Of a DNA stretch of 64,000 bases, positions 40,411-52,700 are shown piece after piece (position 1 is the stretch's first letter; every line of letters begins with the position of its first letter). The stretch is from Otis tarda (taxonomy: Eukaryota; Chordata; Aves; Otidiformes; Otididae), in the NCBI GenBank assembly GCA_026413225.1, contig CM048557.1:64098987-64162986 (forward strand), in the 5' to 3' direction. The notes under the pieces are model-generated. The model did not search any database. It worked only from the letters and a program-made list of their open reading frames with translations, and had not been told where the DNA came from. The translations under genes were made by a program, and so were the position numbers.

Positions 40411-42300
40411 GTGGAATAAAAATAGCATCAAATGAAGGGTATAATACACACATACACATAGAGAAAAGCTTTACGGCAAGTCTTTTTACACAATCTGCAT
40501 CAAACCCTGACATTTGCACTGCTAGAGGCAGGGGTTTGGATACTTCTTACCCACCGTCACGTGGAGGATGTCTGCATCCAAGCGACATGCAGAGCTCCCT
40601 GTACAGACACGTATAGACAAACGGGCGTTGCAGGATACAGTTTGTCTGACCTGCTTTAACATCTAGCTGCAGGTGAAATGACTCACACCCTCCCATTGCC
40701 TTTTTCTCTCCCTGGACTGTGCAGGGCTCCTGGAGGATGATTTCAGATGCAGACATCGACTTTGTAGGTGAAGCCTGTTCTGAGCGTCTGTGCTCTGAAA
40801 ACTGGGTGTATTTTGTAGTTTGTTCTTAGGAGCAGGAGAAGAGCACACTCATCTGAGCACCACATGGATTGGTTGGGCATCTAAATCCCGGATCTGACAT
40901 AAATTCTCCTCCCTTATTAGCATGAGAAAAATGGCAATTACTTTTCTACAATGCACTCCGAGATGTGAAAATGAGTAGTATTTTTTTGCAAACATCTTTA
41001 CAAAAATTTAGTTTATATTGTGCAGCCTAGGCATGAATTAAGCTTTCCTTATTATTTTCTTTTGTATTTGTTGGGGGTTTTTTTAGCATTGTTTCCAAAG
41101 AAAATGAGATATATGTGATTGCAGTATTTGTCTGATACTGGTTATGTCATCAAAAATTTAAAAATTCATTTGCCAGCTTCAGCTAAGCTTGTGTGAAGGA
41201 CTTGCCTTGAATCATTTCAGGCCAAGGAGGTAATGGAAGACAGCTCTCCTATTTCCAAAAAAGGACCTGTATAAAAGGATGCCAAGACCAACACACCTTG
41301 TGAGGGCCCTGACCCTTTTTATGGGAATTGGACATTCCTGTAGGAATGGACCAGATCAAATCCCTCTGGTGGGATCTGAAAGCTGGTGAAGGAGCTGTTC
41401 CTTGGGTCTAAGCCAGCTGGGAGCGAGCTGGGAGCCGCCAGCTCTTCAGTGCAGTCCAAGGAAGGTGCATTTGCCTAACACTCCACTTCCATCACTGCAG
41501 CTAGCTTGGAAAGTTCCCACTTGCTCCATCCACTCATCCCACTCACTCCATCTGCAGTGTTTTCCAGTACAACTGTAAGATGGGTCACTGGCATGGTCCA
41601 GGTTAAAAAGAGCCCTGTTTGTTTATTCAAATTTATTAACGTGGATAATTTTGCTGATCTCATTTTCAGTGCTACTGGAGAGGGAAACAGTAAGCAGTTG
41701 TCTTCAGGGCCACGATGTTGAACGAAGGTGCCTTCTAGGATGTTCCTGTATTAAATGGGAACAAAAGTACAGGGATCTGGACAAATACATTGGATTGTGA
41801 GGAAGCAGATGTGACGGAGATTTGGCTTCTACAAGACATTAATACAGGCAAGATAGTTACCTCTGGAACAAATTTTTGAGAGGTGACCACCACCCACATC
41901 AGCCTAGCCTGTGCATTAATGAGTGTGACCTGTCAGTTACTGATTGCAGCCCCAGTCCAGCCTCATGCTGGCCCCAGTCCTCCTCCTGCTCTATGTGGAT
42001 GTATGTAGCTGTGGGGATTGAAATGTTGTGTTTGCTTTCTGTTCTGGTTTTTGGTGCTGCAGAAACATGCCATGAGCTGAGTTAAGCCAGTTCTCCCAGG
42101 ACAAGGTCTCCCCCTGCTGCAGGACTCCAGCAACCCTTGCCCATCAGCCACATTTGTAGGATGCCTCAGCTTGGGCACCCAGAGTTTTATTAGTTGCTGT
42201 GAAAATCTTTATGTTGATGGCCTTGTGTGGCTTTCCCTCTCTCTCACTTTGTGCACACCTGCTGTATTCACCACCATGACAACTGTGTGCCCTTTTGCTG

Positions 42301-42404
42301 TAGAATCATAGAATAGTTTGAGTTGGAAGGGACCTTTAAAGGTCATCTAGTCCAACCCCTCTGCAATGAGCAGGGACATCATAGAATCAGAGAATCATAG
42401 AATA
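42301..42404 (-). repeat. Antisense CR1 3' end with a second CR1 tail attached
   Basis: The segment 42301-42380 is an antisense CR1 3' end (TAGAATCATAGAATAG, GAGTTGGAAGGGACCTTTAA, GGTCATCTAGTCCAACCCCT, GAGCAGGGACATC), close in sequence to the nested copy at 17401. It breaks off after 80 bp. At that point a further tail-like run, ATAGAATCAGAGAATCATAG (42381-42400, continuing to 42404), begins. This suggests a second, extremely truncated CR1 insertion or a tail duplication. Confidence 0.85.
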
Positions 42405-45400
42405 CGTTTCTGTGAATTTCCATAGTGAGAGGCAAGTGCATATTGAATGCCATTGACAACAGCATGGGATGTTCTAGGAATGGTAAGGATGATCTCTGGT
42501 CAGATATTTGCCACTTTTATGAACTTACTGTAATTCTTCAAGACTTTTATCAGTTCTTCAATCCATCCACGTACCTTCCTTGGAGTCACTTATTAAGAAG
42601 TCTTTGCAAAGGGAGCAAGGTTGTGAAGGGATGATTTTCACAGTAGTGGTACAAAAAAAAAGATAGCACATGAGATGCATTTCAAAGCATCTGAAAAGGC
42701 CACAGCTTTGCTGATTGATTCAGCAGTAGATGGGAGAACCTGTGTGTGTCTCAGCCTTGAGCTGGCTTCCTGACCTCTCATTGCTGCTGCCTACATCTGC
42801 ACATAGCTTTGGCTTCAATTATACAAGCTGGCACCTCGTGGAAGTTGCTTCAGTAGTAATGTACTCCTTTGCCAGTACCTTTGGCAATGGGCTGAGTTCG
42901 CAGTCATGACCAGTTACCTCTTGGTACAAAGAGGAGGGAAAGTAGGTTGGGGTTAAGATCAAATGGAGATTCTCAAGTTGCTATTGTCTCCTCTGTGCCT
43001 GCTTTGTAGGTAACCCAAATACTTCAGTTGCCAGGGCTGGCCATTAGTTAATTCGTACTTAACCTTTGCCAGCTCAGTAATTAACATCACCTTCATTCTC
43101 CCTCCTTCCCAAAATAAATACGTTAAGAGCAAGAAAAACAGGAACCTGGTCTCACAAGACAGGATTTGCGTCGCACAGGGCAGTCTTTCACAATCCCCTC
43201 CATAAAGGAAATGAAGTCCTACACTGAATCTCTGCCACATTAATGAATTTAACACTTGTCATGAGACAGTGATATGGCTCTTCACTCCTTGAGATGTGTG
43301 ATACACACAGTTAATGCAGTTTCTTCTGATTATCTCCTCTGGGCTTTGTGTCTATTCCTGGGACATATGTTTGGACAGACCTATGTGTAACCTCTCTGAA
43401 AAGGGTCAGGGACAACTGAAATAGCTCATCCAATTTAAGATTTCAAAATAAACCTCCCAATTTGCTGAGGAATGTCAGATTGCATGAAGTGTTTTTCTGT
43501 TCTTATTTATAGAGAAAAATAGCCACTAATAGTAATTAGACATTAATAGAATTAAGTCTCCATGTAAACACATTTAATCCTGTTCTGGTTTAGGTTAAAG
43601 CACTGTGGAAGTGGATTAAATCCAACCACATTAAAAAATTTCTAATATGGAAAAATTTGGTAATGAAAAACAACTATTACTGCTAGAGTTCACATCTTGT
43701 TTTTCGCCCAGTTCTTTGTCTGTATAGGAGGATCTTCCTTTTCTTTTACTTGTACATAGTAGTAGTAGAGTGGTTCAGTGGGTAGGTGAGGACCAAGACT
43801 CCAGTCTCCGAAGTGTCGTAATCTCACAGTGACAACTGGGGTATTAGGGTCTGCTTAGTTATGCATTTCAGAGTGAAAAAGAAAATAGCAACCAGCTATG
43901 AACACATACAGGTTACAGGAGAAAGCCGGGGGAGGGTAGGCACTACCCCACATCAGCCACACCTTTGCTCCCTTGGAAATACAGCTCCTCCAAGTTAGAT
44001 CAGTCCTGAACTCTTGACTCCCAGCTAACTCCAGAATTTCTGACTCTCTGGGCATTTTCTGTGCTAATTCAGAGCTCAGCAGGCTTGTTTCTTCAATTGT
44101 TCCAGGGTGTAGCGCTTTCTGTCCCAAGCAGAGAAAGAGGAAAGGATTTATTGAAGAGTTCTGCCAGGCTCCTGCCTGCATCCTACCAGAGGCTGAAGAA
44201 ACATCTCCTCCTGGCGAGGTGACAGCAGGACTTTGGGAATGAGTTTTCTCCACTGCATGGGCATGAAGTGGGGAGAAAGCCCATGGCTGTGAGTGGTTAC
44301 TGAGTCCTTGGTCGCACTTGGTTAGAGCAGATTTGCACTCTCTGTCACCTTAGCTGCCTGTCCCTGCAGCAGGGGCACATTCAGCTTCCCCCAAAGCGCA
44401 GACTCAGACCCATGTGCTGCTGGGCTTGGCTCATCCGCATGATGTCTGACCAAGGGGTTCTGGGACAAAAAACCCCATAGTGATTTCCTGGTGTTCAGAA
44501 GGACCCGCTTCAGGAGTGTGAGGTACAGGCAGTGTCCAATTAGCGAAGTCTTGGCTTTTCTTCTGCAGAAATCAGCAGCCGCCAAGCAGGGAAGTGTTGG
44601 GTGGAGGATGTTTTCCCTACCCTACGTGCTTTCAGGCACCCAGCCACTCTGGCCTGGCACAGCATGGGGCAGAGCAGCACAGTCGGATGGGGAGTCCAGC
44701 AGAGGAACCAGCTGTCTTCTCTGAGATACATCTTGGGGGCACATCCTTGCAGCTGGTTGCTTGCAGCATTGCTTCGCCTGCCAAAGCTGCTGTGCTGCCC
44801 TCAGGGAAAGAAAGGCAAAAACAAAACAACACAACCCACCTTCCAAATCTTCATTTAGACAGCGTGGCTTTTGAATCAAGGGCAACTTCTCTTGCATTTG
44901 TTTGCTCTCCCCAGTGGCTTGCCCGAGAGAGAAAGTTGCTCCATGAGGGCAGGCGCTAATGAAGGGGAACTTCCAAATGAGTGTGTGTGCCGCTGCATCT
45001 AGGTCAGAGGAGTCAGATGAAAGTGTCTTCCATCTTTCTCTCTTGTTTTTTTTTATATTTGTTTTTTTTTTTTTTTAACTGGGCTTCTAATAAACATTTT
45101 AACTTTCTAAATTATTGTAAGCAGCTGCATCTATCAGCAGCATACAAGGATATATTTACCGTATTTGAAAGCTCTCTAACAAAGCTTTGAAGTCCAGCTC
45201 ATCCCAGATTCATGCAGGGAAGGAGCTGTAGCCATTGTAGCACTCCTCTGCCAACTTCTGAAGATGTGAGACTTCAAAAGTAGCTACATCTTTGCATATA
45301 TGGGCAGGTGTGAGAAGACTTTTTGTAAAAAGTAAATAGATATCGAAATATCGATACTCAAATGGATACTTCAAAACCTACATCTGACTGTCACAGAGTT

Positions 45401-46229
45401 TTGTTTGTGTATTGCAAGGGCTTTCTTTTACTTTTCTTACCAACACTATCCCAACACAGTCCACATTTGCATTTGATCACGTGCTGCTTTTCACTTCTGT
45501 GTCATGATCCGGAGAAACAGGGTTTTCCTATTGTGCTTCAGTCATTCAATAAAACTGGATGAACTTAAAAAAACAAAGTAAATCATATGAGTAACATGTA
45601 TAAAATCAACAGAAAGGTTTTTACTCTGTGGATCCTTCCACAGCTTGAGGCTCAGATTCATTTTTCTGTAGAGGCCTGAAAGATGCTGCAGCATTAAATG
45701 GCATGGCATCACAAAACGGTGGATATTGCTGGATTTTATAATCACATACCCCTGTTACGGTGCTTCTCCATGGTGCTCCCAGTACACCCACACATATTAG
45801 ACATGTAAACTCTCTAGGAAACACTTCTGTTGTGTGTGAAGCCACACAACACAGCACAGGGGGAATCTAATTGCACCCTCCAGCCACTCTTCTAAAGCTA
45901 GCAGTAAGCAGAGCTAAAAAGTATAGAGCACATTTGGATTTTCCAGTCTCTGGAATGCTGTGTATGTTGAGTTAAACTTACAGCTGTGTAGTTTCCACTG
46001 AATTGCTCTTTCAGCGTGATCTGCACTAAAGATAGTGACAGAGTAGGTATGAGTGTGAGTAATGGGTAGGTAGGTATCATGGTATCTGGGTTCTTGTTCA
46101 CTTGCTTTCTTCTCTTTATTCAGTTTCTTTCCTTCTCTTGGTGTGGGGATATTTTTAGTTCTTCAAGACTCTATCTTCTGGATCAAAAATAAAGGTGAAA
46201 CCCACTTTTAATCTATACTTCTAAGAAAG

Positions 46230-46265
46230 TGTGTGCATGTGTATATATATATATACACACCACAT
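46230..46265. repeat. TG/TA/CA dinucleotide microsatellite
   Basis: A compound alternating purine-pyrimidine run (TGTGTGCATGTG, then TATATATATATATA, then CACACCAC) lies about 190 bp before the last KCNH5 exon. It can be expected to vary in length between individuals. Confidence 0.85.
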
Positions 46266-46457
46266 CTATGCAGTGGCATATATCTGAGGTTGCTATGCTT
46301 TTATCAGCTCTATTTAAATTCACTTCAAGAAATTGAGATAGGAAGGAGCAATGACTGTTCTCTCAATGGGGTTGTGCTGTTTCCCTGTCTCCCAGTAATG
46401 TTTGCCTTATGTGATGTCCTCTGGGTACTGACTCTGTTGTGGGTTTATCCCCCATAG

Positions 46458-47405
46458 ATCATCTTCCGGAAGATCAGCGATGTCAAGAAGGAAGAAGAGG
46501 AGCGCCTGCGCCAGAAGAATGAGGTGACGCTGAGCATCCCTGTGGACCACCCCGTGCGGAAACTCTTCCAGAAATTCAAACAGCAAAAGGAGATGCGTAA
46601 TCAAGGCTCAACCCACATCGACCCAGAAAGGAACCAGCTTCAGGTGGAAAGCCGGAGTGTGCAGAATGGAGCCTCCATCACAGGCACCAGTGTGGTCACC
46701 GTGTCTCAGATCACTCCCATCCAGACGTCCTTGGCTTACATGAAAACCAGTGAGGCCATCAAGCAGAACAACAGGGATGCGATGGAGCTCAAGCCAAATG
46801 GAAATGGAGACCAAAAATGTCTGAAAGTAAACAGTCCCATGCGGATGAAAAATGGGAATGGGAAAGGGTGGCTTCGACTGAAGAACACGATGGGGACCCA
46901 CGAGGAGAAGAAGGAGGACTGGAACAACGTCACAAAGGCTGAGTCCATGGGGCTGCTGTCCGACGACCCCAAGTGCAATGACTCGGAGAACGGTGTAAAT
47001 AAAAACCCACTGAGGAAAACAGACTCTTGTGACAGTGGAATAACAAAAAGTGACCTTCGCTTGGATAAAGCTGGTGAGACTCGCAGCCCCCTGGAGCACA
47101 GCCCCATTCAGGCTGATGCTAGGCATCCTTTCTACCCTATTCCTGAGCAGGCCTTACAAACCACGCTGCAGGAAGTCAAGCATGAACTCAAAGAAGATAT
47201 CCAGCTGCTAAGCAGTAGGATGGCTTCCCTTGAGAAGCAGGTGGCAGAAATTTTAAAAATATTGTCTGAAAAGAACGTATCCCAGATCTCTTCCCCCCAG
47301 TCTCATTTATCGCCCCAGCGGCCCCCCCAGATACCCTGTCAGGATATTTTTAGTGTTTCAAGGCCTGCATCACCTGAATCAGAAAAAGATGAAATCCACT
47401 TTTAG
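46458..47405 (+). CDS. KCNH5: KCNH5 terminal exon C: calmodulin-binding region to C terminus
   Basis: This last coding exon has 948 nt (315 residues plus TAG) and enters in phase 0 after CCCCCATAG. It begins [20 protein letters not shown], continuing the basic calmodulin-binding segment from exon B. A second basic amphipathic stretch, [17 protein letters not shown], lies at exon residues 31-47 and corresponds to the second C-terminal calmodulin site mapped in EAG1. A long low-complexity, probably disordered middle follows, with the family-conserved [20 protein letters not shown] and FYPIPEQ words. The tetramerising coiled coil ([20 protein letters not shown] onward) is at exon residues 232-272, and the protein ends in DEIHF. 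The C-terminal wording separates KCNH5 from KCNH1. Compared with remembered human KCNH5, differences are confined mainly to the disordered part. With exons A and B this gives the final ~465 residues of a ~988-residue channel. Confidence 0.97.
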   Translation: MIFRKISDVKKEEEERLRQKNEVTLSIPVDHPVRKLFQKFKQQKEMRNQGSTHIDPERNQLQVESRSVQNGASITGTSVVTVSQITPIQTSLAYMKTSEAIKQNNRDAMELKPNGNGDQKCLKVNSPMRMKNGNGKGWLRLKNTMGTHEEKKEDWNNVTKAESMGLLSDDPKCNDSENGVNKNPLRKTDSCDSGITKSDLRLDKAGETRSPLEHSPIQADARHPFYPIPEQALQTTLQEVKHELKEDIQLLSSRMASLEKQVAEILKILSEKNVSQISSPQSHLSPQRPPQIPCQDIFSVSRPASPESEKDEIHF

Positions 47406-47406
47406 C

Positions 47407-47513
47407 ATATACCTATGTGTATATATGTATACAGTATATATGCAGAGGTGTATATATACCTTTATACATATATATGTGTGTGTGTATACGGTAAATATAT
47501 ATACATATATATT
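47407..47513. repeat. TA/TG alternating tract in the 3' UTR
   Basis: About 100 bp is dominated by TATATA and TGTGTG units, with interspersed TATACAGTATATA and ACATATATATGTGTGTGTGT. It begins directly after the KCNH5 stop codon. Alternating TA/TG sequence is prone to slippage and, in RNA, can self-pair. The open frames across it are artefacts of its composition. Confidence 0.85.
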
Positions 47514-47685
47514 TTCACTTGCATCCAATATGACTTGAACACACCAAGGATTTTGATATGTAAATATTGCATGTCCAGCTGGATTCTGGCCTGCCAAAGA
47601 AAACAATTATTAACATAGATATTGCTTGTATAATATGCAGTTGACTGCATGCACACTTTACATTTATTTATAATCTCTATTATGT

Positions 47686-47691
47686 AATAAA
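47686..47691 (+). terminator. KCNH5: Poly(A) signal AATAAA for KCNH5
   Basis: A canonical hexamer lies 281 bp after the stop codon, followed within about 10-20 nt by a T-rich element, which is the normal arrangement for cleavage and polyadenylation. It is the first AATAAA after the stop. Confidence 0.6.
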
Positions 47692-49749
47692 AGAATGACT
47701 TTTGTTTAACAAAGGCAATGTACTATTTAAAGAATCAGGGTCTAACCTGCCAATATTGCCATGACAGTTTTGATCTCAGGCTGGGTGAATCAAGCTTTTA
47801 TTTCCTCACTGTCTTTTCTGCTGAGTTAAACAGTAGAGTAACGTGACCACTTGGAGGACACGTTCAGACTCCAATTAGTATTGTTTCCCGGTACCATTCC
47901 ATTACAATATACTGTATATTTGTTGATGAATTCCCCTAAGCTCAGTGGCCAGGGAAGGGCACCATGTCCGGTGCTGGGGTGGATCACTGGAATTTGTTCG
48001 TGTGGGTATTGTGCATGCACAGCCTTTTATTTCAAGTATCCTCCTGCTCTTTTAACATCGTTAAGTAAGAAATAATAACGGTGATTTATGTAACAAAATG
48101 AAACTAACAGAAACTCTCTCAGCTGCACTCCCTGTGTGTTTGGGGGGAACTTCTTTCTTGAAAGCCTCCTTTTACTGATGCCATTTTACTGAACTGTTAG
48201 GGGACCATTATGCGGATTCTTTTTGCAGCACTCAGCGGTGGTGTCTGGTTCTGTCAGTATCTTCGTTAGGTTGTCCTGGTTTTGCAGGGCTGAGGTTGCT
48301 CTCCCACTGTCCCCCCCATTGCCCCGGCAGAAAGACTTTGCACAAGGTCTGAGCAAAGGAGGGAAGTAGTTCAGCTCCTCGGGAGCCATGTGAGCAGGTT
48401 TGAAAGCCTGAGGTTAAAAGGCTGCAGTTAATCCCCCTCCACTCTCTTTTCTGAGGATGTTAATCAATCTGCAACTGCCTTTGAGAAACAGAGAAAATAA
48501 CAGGTCATAACGACATTCCCTTTAGTCCGAGGCACCTGGATGATCATGTTTGGGTGGGAGAGCAGTGGGTGTGGGGAGATGAAGTCCTCCCTAGGACACT
48601 GCCTGCTGCTCTTGCCTTGGACTCGTGGAAGGATTCAGTGCATGGGGGGTGTGCACGCTTCAAGAGCAGGCTTGCAGGGCCCACACAGCCAGTAGTTATG
48701 CATACTAAGGCCCTTAGATCTGTGTCAGATGCTCTAACTCTCCTCTTAGCTGGCTTCCATCAGCATCTCCCCATCTTGAACCATGCTCAGACCCCATCTC
48801 CCCTGCCTAGGCTGGAGCATTGCCCTTAACACAGTGCTACCAGCTTCGCAGGGCTGCAGCAGGGCAGGCTCTGGCACTGGATCCTGTTTGTTCTCCTGTT
48901 TGGAGCTGAGATTTTGGACTCTGCCTGGATCTGCACTTGAGAGTGGTGAGGTTTTTTGCCTTTCTATTTGCACTGGTTGAGAATCTGGGCACACGCAATG
49001 CACAGCAGAAATGGCCGTCACAGCTTCAGAGGTGTTGCTGGTACGGCTTGAGGCCAGCACAGCAGAGTGCAATGGCTCCTTTAGAGGAGAATTTCCCCAC
49101 CACACTTAAATGGCCTCTTGCATCAAGATCCCATGTTTTCAGAAGTGCCTGGAGTAAAACATATATGTATCACAAGGCATTGCTATCAATCAGGCATGTT
49201 TATAATTAGTGGGCGTCTTTACCAGACACCGATACTAGATCCATTGGATCTGCTACTTCACATTGGGAAACTAAACTGAATTGCTTCCTGAAAAACTACA
49301 AAAATGACCCAAACTGATCATTTGCAGTAGTGTCAATTAGGAACCTGCATCTTAGAGTGAACATATCTTCTACTGTGAAATCCAAACCCAAAAAGTTCAT
49401 CAGAAAACCGAAGAAGTAATTGCTTCTGTTGTGTCAATTCATAGACGCTTTTGGGAGATTATGGTCTTTCTCATTTGCTCTTCATTTCTGACCTGTTTCT
49501 GCCCATCCTCCAGTTCCTTTCTTTAGGAAATCATAGAGGGGAAAAAAAAAAAGAAAGACTAAAAAGCCACCGAAAGGGACCACTCTTCCCAAAGACTGGT
49601 GGTTAGGCTGCCTGCTCGTTCTAGTTTTCCACAGCTGCAGTTGCCCCTATCAAACCTTTCAGTTGTGTTTTGCAGCTGGTGTTCAGACCCAAGTGCAAAT
49701 CCGTACTTGGCAACCGTGCTTTGGTCTGCAAGGAGAAGCTACGCTTGCG

Positions 49750-49789
49750 AAACAGGAGGACCTTGCTCTAAACAGGAGGTCCTGCTCTA
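49750..49789. repeat. 20-bp imperfect tandem duplication
   Basis: The unit AAACAGGAGGACCTTGCTCT is followed immediately by AAACAGGAGGTCCTGCTCTA, a near copy. It is a local duplication with no evident function. Confidence 0.75.
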
Positions 49790-52700
49790 AATCCTGCCCT
49801 GGGACTCGGAAGGAATCAAGGGGTTTATAAGGTGAGGGAGTTACAGGGCTGCTGCAGGCTGCTAGAGTATGTACAGACCTTGTGGGTACAATTTAAAAGT
49901 GCCAAGCTTTGAAGATTTGAATGTTCTTGCCTGACTTGAATTGCTGGTTAAGACAGACACACAGCGACTGCCCAGAGCTGCCCAGTGAATAGCTGAGTCA
50001 CGCAGGCTGTCTGGGGGCCAGATTTTGGTAAAGTTCCTTGAATGCATGAATGTGCCATAATGTGATGCTGCAAAAGAGTCAGCAGGGTAATGGGGGGGAC
50101 TTTGTTAGAAAGCTTTAGCCTTAATGGCATTCCTCTGCCTTTGTGAAGGACTTATTTTCTTTCTCTGTAACTGATGTTTATTCTAGATAGAACTGCATGG
50201 CATGCAGAGGGATCTCTATTTAGGTTTATCTTGCAAGTCAGGTGTAACTCTGTGCCACTTACAATGAGAGAACATGTAATAGGATTAATCTGACTTTGTA
50301 AATTATTTGAGCCCGGAATGTCTATTACAGTTCAAGTGCAGCTTGACTGGTTAAAATGTGTAGTGGCTAAAAGCTATAAATCGTGTAAAATATCAAGTTC
50401 ATGAAACAAATATGGTGTTTCCAGGTCCACTTCTCCTAGTGCGGCTTTGACTCTGATATTTCAATATTGTCCATCACAAGTTCAGCGGAACCAGCTTGTA
50501 CCTTGCATGAGGCAGTAGCACGATGTGTGTCCTGCATCGTGAGAAATGCAGATGGGCTATCCCAGGCCCTGTCTGCTGGGGGTACAGCCAGAGGCCAAAT
50601 TTACTGGATTGACTCTGGTGGCTATTGCTCTGAAAATTCAGCCTGGACAATTCTGAAGCACTTTGTCTCTGAAATTTTGTGATCGGAGCATTACTTCTTG
50701 TTTCATGGAGTTGTTACCAGGGTGCTGGTTCGGCTTTCCCATCATGCTTGTGCATGATGCGATTGAGCGTGCTGCCGACTGGGGCATTCCTTTTCTGTTA
50801 TGGAAGCATGAGTCGTGGTCTTGTAGTTCAGGCTTTACTGAAAGCAACCACCCATAGTCATTAACTGAAATAAGGACACAAATGTGTCTCTTCCACCCAA
50901 GCCAGCGCTCAAGCAGCTGCCTGCCACGTGGAGGGAGCTCTCGGCTGCATGCTTTCCTCTCCTTTAAGAGCTGTATACCTGTACAGATGTTCCTGCCACA
51001 CGTTGGTAGCAGCATTCCTAGCACTTACCTTGTGCTTTGTGTGTTCAAAGCATTTTACCTGCACACAAGTGGATTTTATCTTTCTGGACTTTGGAATAGA
51101 AATAAAATGTGTACAGAAAAGTAAACACTTTCCAAAGCAAATGAACTAGAGTACCTTTAATTGCTTTTTTGTGTAATGTTACATATACAAGATAGAACAG
51201 CACTTCAGGAAAATAACTGAAAAAATTAATTGTTGCAGTGAAGATTCAGTTCTTCTGAATTTGTATTTGTAAATCCTTTTTTCCATCTTTCTGTCTTTGC
51301 CAGGGACAGGGGTTAGAGCAGAGCTGACTCTGGAAGTGACAAACTTAAGCTTTGCCCATTTTTCCTTTCCCTGTTCTGGAGAAGTAGCACAACTATAGGG
51401 ATTCGCTGCTGCCTGCACCGAAGTTTGGGCTCATTGCTAGATTCAAATTCAGTCTTCATTTAGCACCACGTGGAAAGCAACCCAGCTACACAGACGTGAA
51501 CTACAGGTTGAATCTGATGGTCATATTGCACCTCAAAGTGTATTTTGGATCTCAGGACAATTTTAGAGAACTGGCCGCTGCAGAAATAATGTTGTACTGT
51601 TTGCAAGCCGTGAGCAGTCACTCTGGAAGTAACTGAGACCTTTATATAGACGTCATCATTTGCATGGGTCAGAAAACAGATGCTTTGCTCATGAAATAGC
51701 TTGGAGGCTTTTTGGGGAAAGAGATGTCCTGAACTGGAAGGGAAAATAAAAAGCCAAAGGTTTAATATGGAATTTGGGAGTGAGGAGGTAGAGAGCTATA
51801 TTATAATGAACTGACACTTTTATACTTGGATTTTGAGGATTTAGAACACCCAAACCTGTCTTTTTGGATGTCAGAATTGGGCAGATTGTTTGTTAAAATA
51901 AATATTTTTTTTCCTAAGTGAGGTGGCATCAAAGTGATACCTGTTTTTTTTTAAAAAAAAGTGTTCAGATACCATTTTCCTACAGAAGAGGGTTTTAACA
52001 GATTTTGTTACTATTGTTTTCAAAAGGCTGTATCTAAAGGCTTTTTTTTTCCTTTTCTTTTTTTTTTTTTTGTATCAGGTGGTCCTGTGTTAACACATAT
52101 CTTCAGTTCTATAGGATCTATATCGCTTTATAGTCTTGCTGCTAACACACTTGTTAGAGAGGGTTTGAGAAGTGGAATTCCTTTGGAGAAGGGCATCTTT
52201 CCTTGGCAGCCTGGACTCTGAGCTGTCCTGAGCTGCAGTGAGAGCTGTGAGCACTAAACAGCAGGAGTTTGCATTTTTCCTGGCACTTCTGGGTCTGCAC
52301 TGATTTTCTTCAGGGAATTTAAGGAAGGAAATAGAAAAGTTGACACTGTCATTTTTCCTGCATGGCCCCAGTCCTTCACCTATGTCTGTGCCACTGGAGC
52401 AGCACTTTACCATGGACCCTATAGGGAGGAAAAGTCTGATCCAGCTAGATTTCCACATCTGGGAATAGTTGTTGTAGCTTTCTCCTTATTTTTTGGTACG
52501 AATGGATGGCATGATCTCTACATTTTTTTGTTAGTTTTAATATGTTCTATGTTTGCACATTTCAAAATTAAATACATTCTTATAGCAAAGTGCTGAATGA
52601 AGCTAAAATAGACAAGAAGTCCTCATTATTTCTGGCAGAAAAGCGGCAAATTTTCTTACTGACATAAAGAATATTGTGCAAAGATCAGCTTTGTGATACC

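Larger units (their letters stand above)
47406..47710 (+). other. KCNH5: KCNH5 3' UTR, proximal form
   Basis: Non-coding sequence from the TAG stop to just past the first good poly(A) signal. It holds a long TA/TG-rich tract and a match to the Pumilio element, TGTAAATA, at 47559-47566. The downstream limit is inferred from the AATAAA at 47686 followed by a T-rich stretch (GACTTTTGTTTAAC). A longer UTR using later signals is possible: AATAAA also occurs at 51101, 51745 and 51897. Confidence 0.65.

Noticed and set aside
46608-47126. Open frame of 172 codons on the minus strand
   Set aside because: It lies entirely opposite the KCNH5 terminal exon, whose sense frame is a well-recognised protein. 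The antisense frame is a composition shadow with no family resemblance.
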